From Alphaproteobacteria bacterium (lineage in GTDB: Bacteria; Pseudomonadota; Alphaproteobacteria; SMXP01), in NCBI GenBank assembly GCA_028280675.1, contig JANQLI010000067.1, forward strand, positions 1 to 9,555: a stretch of DNA of 9,555 bases, in the 5' to 3' direction. Numbering within the stretch: the stretch's first letter is position 1; every line of letters begins with the position of its first letter. Of this stretch, positions 1 through 6,464 are shown piece by piece. The notes under the pieces were generated by a model. It had not been told where the DNA came from. It worked only from the letters and a program-made list of their open reading frames with translations, and did not search any database. Both the position numbers and the translations under genes were made by a program.

Positions 1-219
1 AAGGTCCGACCAATCGGCGTCTTCCGCCTTTATCAGGTCTGGCAGATCAAGACCGCCTAAATGCGGGTAAACATCGGCCAGGGGCTGCCCCGCTTGTGCA
101 TTCGCAGTCAGCAGCGTGATCTCGGCTTGCGGATGACAGGCAAGCAGGCGGATCAGGTCTGCTCCGGTATATCCCGATGCGCCAACAATCCCGACTTTGA
201 TTTTCGCCTGTTTAGCCAT
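1..219 (-). CDS. argC: N-acetyl-gamma-glutamyl-phosphate reductase, N-terminal part (cut by window edge)
   Basis: The 73 visible codons encode the start of ArgC, which reduces N-acetylglutamyl phosphate to the semialdehyde with NADPH in cytoplasmic arginine biosynthesis. The dinucleotide-binding motif GASGYTG lies at residues 13-19, preceded by the beta strand KIKVGIV, as is usual for ArgC; the following LIRLLACHPQAEITLLTA also fits the family. The start ATG (219..217) has a strong Shine-Dalgarno GAGGAG at 231..226 with a 6-nt spacer. The catalytic cysteine region lies beyond the left edge, so completeness cannot be judged. The gene is transcribed away from the LOG-family gene. Family assignment is confident from the motif and alignment by eye. 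Confidence 0.93.
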   Translation of the reverse strand, partial: MAKQAKIKVGIVGASGYTGADLIRLLACHPQAEITLLTANAQAGQPLADVYPHLGGLDLPDLIKAEDADWSDL

Positions 220-248
220 GATCCACTCCTCATGCCTGTTCGGCGGCT

Positions 249-277
249 TTAGTAGTCATTTTTCAAGGAATTGTCCA
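249..277 (-). promoter_or_regulatory. possible sigma70-type promoter for argC
   Basis: On the minus strand, TGGACA (277..272) is followed after exactly 17 nt by TACTAA (254..249), about 30 nt before the argC start. The -35 matches the TTGACA consensus at five of six positions but the -10 matches poorly, so this is only a candidate. The rest of the 119-nt divergent gap holds no convincing operator or hairpin. Confidence 0.3.
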
Positions 278-338
278 TCACACTGACAGGCGAGTCAGAT
301 AAACTGCACCCTATACATCACAGGAGACCTGAGCCCAC

Positions 339-1226
339 ATGGCACACAAACGATCCGCCAAGCCAAAAAAACCCGCCAAAGCATTTAAAAGCCAACGTTT
401 CATCAATAGCCGCGATGCCCGTGTGGTGCGGATCATGGCGGAATATCTTGAACCGGAAAAACGCCTGCGCGAGGCAGGCATTGACGACACGGTTGTTTTC
501 TTTGGCTCAGCCCGCACACTGTCAGAGGCAAAAGCCAAGCGCCGTCTTACCCGCGTGAAAAAGAAGCAAAATGCGACCAAGGCTGAGATGCAAAAAGCCC
601 AGCATGATATGAAGATGTCGGTCTATTATGAGGCGGCGCGTGAGCTTGCCTTTAAACTCACGCTCTGGTCGGAAGAGCTAGCGCAAAACGAAGCGCATGT
701 GAAACACCGTTTCTCTGTGGTGACTGGCGGGGGTCCTGGTATTATGGAAGCAGCCAACCGCGGCGCTATGGAAGCCAATGGTCCGACATTGGGGATGAAT
801 ATCTCCCTGCCGTTTGAACAATATCCAAATGAATACATCACCGATGGGCTAGCTTTTGAATTTCATTACTTCTTTATGCGTAAATTCTGGATGGTCTATC
901 TCGCCAAAGCGGCTGTGGTGATGCCCGGTGGATTTGGAACACTTGATGAGTTCATGGAAGTGCTAACCCTGGTGCAAACGGAAAAAATCCGCCGTAAGCT
1001 TCCCATCGTCTTATTTGGCTCAGCATACTGGAACAACATCATCGAATTTGAACCGATGGCCGCATTTGGCACCATTGATCCCGAAGATATGGATCTCTTT
1101 CACATCACCGATGACGTTGACGATGCTCTCACCTGGCTCCAAGCGCAACTGCGCGAATGGGCCGTTGATCATCCAGGCGCAGGTCTGACAGATAAGGTTG
1201 AAAAGCTCCGTTTTTGGGATTGGTAA
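339..1226 (+). CDS. LOG-family (TIGR00730-type) Rossmann-fold protein
   Basis: A 295-residue cytoplasmic protein of the LOG/'lysine decarboxylase-like' family. Characterised members are cytokinin riboside 5'-monophosphate phosphoribohydrolases or related nucleotide-cleaving enzymes. The diagnostic PGGFGTLDE motif lies at residues 196-204, a glycine-rich TGGGPG loop at 129-134 and the conserved MRK at 180-182. FFGSAR in the N-terminal third is the first Rossmann strand. It is longer than the roughly 190-residue plant-type LOGs: it has a basic N-terminal extension, a Lys/Arg-rich helical segment after FFGSAR, and a C-terminal tail, as in the longer bacterial subgroup. The start ATG has AGGAGA at 322-327, 11 nt upstream. 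The true substrate cannot be read from sequence; AMP or another nucleoside monophosphate is the family-based expectation. It appears to be a single-gene unit divergent from argC. Confidence 0.88.
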   Translation: MAHKRSAKPKKPAKAFKSQRFINSRDARVVRIMAEYLEPEKRLREAGIDDTVVFFGSARTLSEAKAKRRLTRVKKKQNATKAEMQKAQHDMKMSVYYEAARELAFKLTLWSEELAQNEAHVKHRFSVVTGGGPGIMEAANRGAMEANGPTLGMNISLPFEQYPNEYITDGLAFEFHYFFMRKFWMVYLAKAAVVMPGGFGTLDEFMEVLTLVQTEKIRRKLPIVLFGSAYWNNIIEFEPMAAFGTIDPEDMDLFHITDDVDDALTWLQAQLREWAVDHPGAGLTDKVEKLRFWDW

Positions 1227-1249
1227 AATTATTCTATTGGGACTATATT
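1220..1249 (+). promoter_or_regulatory. possible promoter for the DUF3604 gene
   Basis: TTGGTA (1220-1225) and TATATT (1244-1249) are separated by 18 nt. They match the sigma70 consensus at four and five of six positions. Transcription would begin near 1256, giving a leader of about 40 nt. The -35 element overlaps the stop codon of the LOG gene. No clear hairpin terminator is visible in the 70-nt gap, so read-through from the LOG gene is also possible. Confidence 0.35.
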
Positions 1250-1296
1250 CTCATCAACGCTACACAAGTGGTTGCATGTAAGTAGGAATCTTCTCT

Positions 1297-3246
1297 TTGC
1301 CTTTTCTTAGAATTTTTATTTGTTTTATTTTGATAGGGCTTATCTCGTGTGACGAAAGCACTGATAAAAGTCCCACGAGTAAGAATGATCTTCCGGTCAA
1401 TGAGGATATTGAGAACTGTCCTTCATCTTCTGGCAGTAACGCCGCGCACTGGTGTGCGCGTGTCATTCATGATGGCCCTTTCATCGCTGGAGAAATGACA
1501 ACGTTTTCTATCGAAGTCACAGTTGGCAAAGGTGGAATAGCGAAAAATGGTGGCATTGCAATAGGAACACATCATGCTGCTGGTTGGCGTTTTCAAACTT
1601 TGAGACGGAATGGAGCCAACCATGTTGGCGTTGACGATACGCATACAAGAAATATCACATTAAATCATTATATGGGTGTCATTCCACCTAATATCTATGC
1701 AACTGGCAGTAACCGAAACCGAATCTTCAATAAATTACTAACATCAAAATTGGAGAAGAAAAAACTTGCTGCCGGAGATCGTGTTACGTTTATTTTTGGT
1801 GATAATCGCAAAGGTATACGCACGCCACAACATACTGATGAAGATCAAGAGTTTCGCATTTCAATTGATAGTGATGGGGATGGTATTTTTGAAAAAACTC
1901 TTAAGACGATTAATTTTCAAATCAAACACGCAAAGGGCAAAGAGCTGGCAGCCATTGCCCCGTCCCAAGTTCAAAAAGATCAACCTTTTCATTTTCATCT
2001 TCGTCTTGAAGATGAATTTCTCAATGTAACTGAAAGCTTCAAAGGGTCTGTCTCCCTTTACGATGAAAATAATAGTCTTCTAGCAGAAAATGTCGCCTTC
2101 AATAGGGGCATGGCCCAGACAAATGTCGTGCTCACATCGATTGGGCATCACAGAATTCGTATTCGCTCAACAGATGGGCAATATAAGGGACGCAGTAATC
2201 CTATACGCGTCTTTGAATCGCTTCCTGAGAAACGGCTTTATTGGGGAGATTTGCATGGCCACACCAGTGTCTCAGATGGCTTAGGTAAAGATGCAAATGA
2301 ATATTTTCAATTTGGACGAGATGTAGCCGCCCTCGATTTTATTGCGTTAACAGATCACGGTAATGAAGATTGGCCTGCAAATATTAAAGCAGTGCAAGAT
2401 TTTTATGAGCCAGGAAAATACGTCACTCTTTTGGCACAGGAAATTAGTCCAGGGCCTGATCACCTCAATCTTTATTTTCGCAGTGACAACACCCCTCATT
2501 TTTCTGAATCATGGGAATACAAACCTTATACAGAAATCATAAGATCTATGAATAGGGAGTTTAATGAACATGCTGAACAACCTGAAGCTCTAACGGGACC
2601 ACATCATTTTGCTTATAATCGCGGCTTCTATGACGACAAAAATTATCCCTTTGAATTCTGGGATGAACGCATCGTACGGTTTATTGAAGTTTATTCTTCA
2701 CACGGAACATCAGAGTTTCCTGGTAATCCCCGTCCTTTGGGCAGAGCCCATAAGGATTTTAACAAATACATGCAAGGTGCGTTAGCAAAAGGTTTGAAAT
2801 TTGGCGTTATCGCTGCGAGTGATAATCATGACTCTAAACCAGGTCGTTCGACCTGGTTTAAATACCCCGGAGGTTTGGCGGGTGTCTGGGCAACAGAACT
2901 GACGCGCGATGCCATTTGGGACTCCTTATGGAATTATCAAGTCTATGGAACAAGTAAAGACCGTATCTATATGGACTTTTCCATTAACAATGAGTCAGTC
3001 GGCACGACGTTTATGACAAAGACACCCCCTTATGTGCAAGCGTACATTATAGGCAAAACAGATACCTTAGAAGTTGCTATTATCCGAGATAATAAAGAAA
3101 TTAAGGTTTTCAAAACAACGAACGGTCTCATTGAATTCGATTTTTACGATGGCGCGAAGCGAGGAAATCACTTTTATTATCTTCGTGTAACACAAGATAA
3201 TGAAGAACGTGCTTGGTCAACACCAATCTGGGTAACGGTGGAATAA
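1297..3246 (+). CDS. DUF3604-domain predicted lipoprotein (PHP-like metal-dependent hydrolase)
   Basis: A 649-residue protein of the DUF3604 family, whose catalytic half resembles PHP metal-dependent phosphoesterases; no substrate is established. The TTG start has AGGAA at 1284-1288, 8 nt upstream, and a stop at 1279-1281 excludes any longer form in this frame. Residues 1-18 form a short lipoprotein signal (hydrophobic IFICFILIG, then lipobox LISC with Cys18), so the protein should be exported and lipid-anchored. Residues about 45-305 are the usual beta-rich N-terminal region of the family and include DSDGDG at 191-196. Likely metal ligands are D318, H320 and H322 in WGDLHGHT, D353-H354 in LTDHG, E382, H389, H436-H437, H469 in SSHG, and D509/H511 in SDNHDSKPG; all the family's signature blocks are present, so it looks intact. 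Base composition is AT-rich compared with the flanking genes. It is followed after 4 nt by a membrane protein, implying one operon. Confidence 0.85.
   Translation: MPFLRIFICFILIGLISCDESTDKSPTSKNDLPVNEDIENCPSSSGSNAAHWCARVIHDGPFIAGEMTTFSIEVTVGKGGIAKNGGIAIGTHHAAGWRFQTLRRNGANHVGVDDTHTRNITLNHYMGVIPPNIYATGSNRNRIFNKLLTSKLEKKKLAAGDRVTFIFGDNRKGIRTPQHTDEDQEFRISIDSDGDGIFEKTLKTINFQIKHAKGKELAAIAPSQVQKDQPFHFHLRLEDEFLNVTESFKGSVSLYDENNSLLAENVAFNRGMAQTNVVLTSIGHHRIRIRSTDGQYKGRSNPIRVFESLPEKRLYWGDLHGHTSVSDGLGKDANEYFQFGRDVAALDFIALTDHGNEDWPANIKAVQDFYEPGKYVTLLAQEISPGPDHLNLYFRSDNTPHFSESWEYKPYTEIIRSMNREFNEHAEQPEALTGPHHFAYNRGFYDDKNYPFEFWDERIVRFIEVYSSHGTSEFPGNPRPLGRAHKDFNKYMQGALAKGLKFGVIAASDNHDSKPGRSTWFKYPGGLAGVWATELTRDAIWDSLWNYQVYGTSKDRIYMDFSINNESVGTTFMTKTPPYVQAYIIGKTDTLEVAIIRDNKEIKVFKTTNGLIEFDFYDGAKRGNHFYYLRVTQDNEERAWSTPIWVTVE
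2835..2860. repeat. perfect 12-bp inverted repeat inside the DUF3604 coding sequence
   Basis: The left arm TAAACCAGGTCG (2835-2846) and right arm CGACCTGGTTTA (2849-2860) are exact reverse complements separated by only TT. As RNA this would fold into a hairpin of at least 11 pairs with a 4-nt loop. It lies in the codons just after the catalytic SDNHD motif (SKPGRSTWFK). No U-tract follows, so it is not a standard terminator. Confidence 0.8.
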
Positions 3247-3250
3247 ATGA

Positions 3251-5011
3251 ATGCTTAGGATCTATCAAAGACTCCTAGTCGCATGTTTAGCACTAACTTT
3301 TCTTTTTAATCTCTGCTTTATCTTCTTTTATCGCTATCCCGTATTCATTTTGGACGAGTGGCAACATCTTGGTTTTTATATGTCGAACGGCTTATTTGGA
3401 AATTTATTTTGCAAATATTACGGCCACCCTATGATTTTTCCTGGTTTTCTTTACCGCTTGTCTCTCGCAGCTTTTGATGGTTCGGCACTGTCACGCATAA
3501 GCATGAATTTAACAATTATTGTTGTGAATATCTTGCTCTTTACAAAACTACTTATCCAACAACAAAGGAATACACCTTATGTAACGCTTCCAAAAATCAC
3601 ATTATTTTTGTTGAGTGGGATTGCCTTCACTCTGCTTGTCAACCATCACAAGTTGTTGTGGGGCATGGCAATTCACGATCATCTTACTATTATGGGTCTG
3701 CTTATTGCCGCTAATGGATTTAAATTTCTTCTGGTTGAACCCAATGACCCTAAAGCGTTATTTTTTCTTTTTCTAGGTGGTGTTATTTCATCGTTGAGTT
3801 TTGGTTATGGTGGAGCTGTATGGGGAGCTCTTTTAATTTCTCTCTTACTGCTAAGGGCCTCCAACATTTTACCATATGTAATCATTATACTAGGAATTTT
3901 CTTTTTTGTTCTCACAATGCTTTTCACACCCAATTGTGGCACAGGAGAAATTTCATCTCTTGGTCTTGTAAATTTTGACATATTGCACTCAATACAATTT
4001 ACATTCATGGAGATTGGGAATCTTTTTTCCAAAATATTTTACTTACCGCGTCGTTCTGCCATGCCATTAAGCTTTGCAATGGGCGCAATAGGAAGCGGTG
4101 CTCTTTTTGGAATAAGTCTTTATGCCTTCCGTTACCGCCTACACGACATCATTTATGTAATGTTGATACCTGCATGGTTTGCCTTTGGCGCAAGCCTAAT
4201 GACCAGTTTCGCTCGCACCCTGCCGGAGGCGGTCATGAACAAGTATGTGACCATAAGCCTGATGTTTTGGATCTCGCTTTTTGCTCTTATTACAGCACTG
4301 CTTATGAAGCCCAAACAAAATGATAGATATGCAAAGTATATACCTAATACGTCTTTATTGATTACACTCGCGCTTCTGATCCTATCCCTGATTACATTTG
4401 ATCAAGCCTTAAGATATGTATCCACACAAGTTAAACTTGATGAGCGATCACTCATGATCGCGGCGACAAGAACCGCTGAAGAACGTCAATATGTCTATGG
4501 CCAAGAAAACTACAGAACGTTGAATACAAAAAAAGCATATAATTTTATTAAGGAAAATTCCCTTGATACGTTTGATTATCTTTGGGCTTCTCAATTTAAT
4601 ACACTGATTCAAGATAATATGATCAATACTGCAAGTCAGTGTTTGGGCGCTCAATCGCAAGCTGTTATAACGGGCCCCTTTATCACATTTCGAGGTTGGG
4701 TGAGGCATGAGAAAGGTTATTCTCTTAAGACACTTTATATCACAAAGGAAAAAGAAATTATTGGGATCGGCCTAAAATCACCTGTCTCAAATAGAAAAGG
4801 TTTTGAAGAGCAAAATGTTTATGCCCCCTGGTTTGAACGTACAATGTCGGGTATCCTTCCTCAGTCAGCGTTACTTCTTTTTGGCTGGCATTCAAATTTT
4901 ACTTCAGTCATCAAAATAACGAACCTCGAACAGCTCAATCTCCTTACCTTCATTGGCGAACTAGATAATGGAACTTTCTGCCAAGTCAATATGACGTTGA
5001 AAAATGAATGA
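3251..5011 (+). CDS. polytopic membrane protein, possible GT-C-type glycosyltransferase
   Basis: A 586-residue protein I do not recognise by name. It has about ten or eleven hydrophobic segments, with the first at residues 7-28 and then clusters between about 84 and 387, followed by a mostly polar C-terminal domain of about 200 residues predicted to be outside the membrane. Directly after the first membrane helix is ILDEWQHLGFY, with D35-E36; an acidic pair in the first extracytoplasmic loop is typical of lipid-sugar-dependent GT-C glycosyltransferases. A second notable patch is NHHKLLWGMAIHDH (131-144). The start ATG lies 4 nt after the DUF3604 stop, with GGTGGAA at 3237-3243 as a weak Shine-Dalgarno, so translational coupling is likely. 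It is strongly AT-rich: the 60 nt at 3841-3900 have 20 G+C, while 60 nt of feoB at 7201-7260 have 31. O-antigen-type ligase or another envelope transporter are alternatives; the GT-C call is an inference. Confidence 0.6.
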   Translation: MLRIYQRLLVACLALTFLFNLCFIFFYRYPVFILDEWQHLGFYMSNGLFGNLFCKYYGHPMIFPGFLYRLSLAAFDGSALSRISMNLTIIVVNILLFTKLLIQQQRNTPYVTLPKITLFLLSGIAFTLLVNHHKLLWGMAIHDHLTIMGLLIAANGFKFLLVEPNDPKALFFLFLGGVISSLSFGYGGAVWGALLISLLLLRASNILPYVIIILGIFFFVLTMLFTPNCGTGEISSLGLVNFDILHSIQFTFMEIGNLFSKIFYLPRRSAMPLSFAMGAIGSGALFGISLYAFRYRLHDIIYVMLIPAWFAFGASLMTSFARTLPEAVMNKYVTISLMFWISLFALITALLMKPKQNDRYAKYIPNTSLLITLALLILSLITFDQALRYVSTQVKLDERSLMIAATRTAEERQYVYGQENYRTLNTKKAYNFIKENSLDTFDYLWASQFNTLIQDNMINTASQCLGAQSQAVITGPFITFRGWVRHEKGYSLKTLYITKEKEIIGIGLKSPVSNRKGFEEQNVYAPWFERTMSGILPQSALLLFGWHSNFTSVIKITNLEQLNLLTFIGELDNGTFCQVNMTLKNE

Positions 5012-5207
5012 CCATTATGTCTTTGCGGTGCTGTGCCATATACAGGATTGGTCATCTTAGAGGAATACTTGGACGCCCTTAGTGACCTCGCCATCGAGAC
5101 GGATATTAACCAAGAGTTAACCACCCCTTACTGAGGCTATGCATATACACACCTTTTAAACACCTCTCACGTATCTTAATGCGATCCTACGACGTGAGAG
5201 CGACTCC
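5012..5207. other. 196-nt intergenic gap between the GT-C-like gene and the GT87 gene
   Basis: The gap contains no recognised gene. In the same frame as the upstream gene, 40 stop-free codons run from its TGA to a second TGA at 5132-5134; this may be chance or the decayed end of a longer protein. A TATGCATATAC stretch near 5138-5148 is the best AT-rich promoter-like tract, but no good -35 sits before it. An inverted repeat at the right end is listed separately. No intrinsic terminator was found. Confidence 0.5.
5164..5200 (+). promoter_or_regulatory. inverted repeat overlapping the ribosome-binding region of the GT87 gene
   Basis: CTCTCACGT (5164-5172) and ACGTGAGAG (5192-5200) are exact 9-bp reverse complements with a 19-nt spacer. 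The right arm contains GTGAGAG, the only Shine-Dalgarno-like sequence before the ATG at 5208, and ends 7 nt from it. If the mRNA folds, the ribosome-binding site would be hidden; as DNA it could be an operator. The repeat is certain, the function is inferred. Confidence 0.6.
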
Positions 5208-6464
5208 ATGACTCCATCGGAAACATCAACGCTGTTTACAGCACAACAGCTCCGGGTCTATCCGCGTCTCTTGCTCGCCGTTTATCTTGTTGCGATTGCG
5301 TTTTACTTCTTCACACTTGAGAATTCTGTCGATATTTCGGGGCGGCCGTTTGGCTATGACTTTATCACCTTCTGGAGCGCAGGATTTCTAACCTTACAGG
5401 GCGTGCCCGAGCTGTCTTTCGATTTGCAGCAAATTTATTTTGTACAGCAGATGGCTGTCGAGAGTGGCAAAATTTATCTATGGCACTACCCGCCTATGTA
5501 TCATCTGATTGTCGCTCCACTCGCTTTACTGCCCTACACGTTGTCCTATCTTACCTTTGTCAGCATATCCTTCGCTGCATTTGTCTTTTACATGAATCAC
5601 TTGCTTGCTCACAAAGACTTTCTCGTGTTGCTGTTGGCTTTTCCAGGCGCCTGGGTGTGCATCTATCATGGACAAAATACGCTCCTTAGCGCTGCTCTCC
5701 TCGCGTCCGCCATATACACCATTGATAAGCGGCCTATTGTGGCTGGCATTTTGATTGGTTTATTGGCATATAAACCGCAATTGGGGCTTTTGCTGCCCTT
5801 TGTCCTCATCGCTGCGGGGCAATGGCGCACCTTCTTCGCGGCAAGCATCACTACTCTTCTCTTTGTTGCCCTTTCTACCGTCGTCTTAGGATGGGAATTG
5901 TGGCTTCACTTTTATGAAAATACCCCTCTTGTCGGGGAGGTCATGGAGAAAGGCCTGCTTCCGTGGCCCAAAATGCCAAGCCTCTTTGTCTCTTTGCGTC
6001 TTTTAGAAGTGCCGCAAAATATGGCCTATTTCCTCCATTGGACATGCGCTGGTGTCGCTGCGTTGACCACCCTCTATGTGTGGCGGCGGTGCGGGGCAAG
6101 CCGCCTTGCCTGGGCAACACTGATCCCTGCAACACTTCTGATCATGCCATATATTTTTGATTACGTGCTGGCGCTCCTCGCCATCCCCCTTATTATTCTG
6201 ACCGATGATATGATGCGCAAAGGAACCACACGCATTGAAAAAGGTATTCTTGTATTAGCCTACTTCGCGCCGCTTTTCGGTATCATCATTGCCGCCACCC
6301 TGCACATTCACCTTGGCTTTTTCGCCATGCTGGGTCTCTTCGCAATCTCAGCTCGGCGCGCCCTTGCAGACGTGCAAACATCACAAACGGACACTCTCGC
6401 GACACCCATCACTTTGTTGGAGGGCATACTTAACCGGCGAACGACAATGCAACACGATAAGTGA
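5208..6464 (+). CDS. GT87 / DUF2029 family membrane glycosyltransferase
   Basis: A 418-residue polytopic protein of the GT87 (DUF2029) family. Characterised members, such as mycobacterial PIM alpha-1,2-mannosyltransferases, move sugars from polyprenyl-phosphate donors onto lipid-linked acceptors on the outer face of the inner membrane. After the first helix (about residues 20-38) comes GYDFITFWSAG, with D51 as the likely GT-C catalytic aspartate, and then WHYPPMYHLIVAPLALLPY from W92, the YPP block typical of the family. About ten hydrophobic segments follow. The ATG start has GTGAGAG 7 nt upstream. Its base composition is like that of argC and feoB and unlike the AT-rich pair before it, so it may be an older resident gene. 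Its last 35 nt overlap the convergent feoB 3' end. The donor and acceptor here are unknown. Confidence 0.75.
   Translation: MTPSETSTLFTAQQLRVYPRLLLAVYLVAIAFYFFTLENSVDISGRPFGYDFITFWSAGFLTLQGVPELSFDLQQIYFVQQMAVESGKIYLWHYPPMYHLIVAPLALLPYTLSYLTFVSISFAAFVFYMNHLLAHKDFLVLLLAFPGAWVCIYHGQNTLLSAALLASAIYTIDKRPIVAGILIGLLAYKPQLGLLLPFVLIAAGQWRTFFAASITTLLFVALSTVVLGWELWLHFYENTPLVGEVMEKGLLPWPKMPSLFVSLRLLEVPQNMAYFLHWTCAGVAALTTLYVWRRCGASRLAWATLIPATLLIMPYIFDYVLALLAIPLIILTDDMMRKGTTRIEKGILVLAYFAPLFGIIIAATLHIHLGFFAMLGLFAISARRALADVQTSQTDTLATPITLLEGILNRRTTMQHDK

Noticed and set aside
283..317. CTGACA / TATACA pair considered as a promoter of the LOG-family gene
   Set aside because: The spacer is 23 nt, too long for a sigma70 promoter, and no better -35 sits at the right distance from TATACA.
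4444..4461. GCGATCA-CTCA-TGATCGC hairpin inside the 586-residue membrane-protein gene
   Set aside because: A 7-bp stem with a 4-nt loop is expected about once by chance in a window of this length, and it has no T-tract or position that suggests a role.
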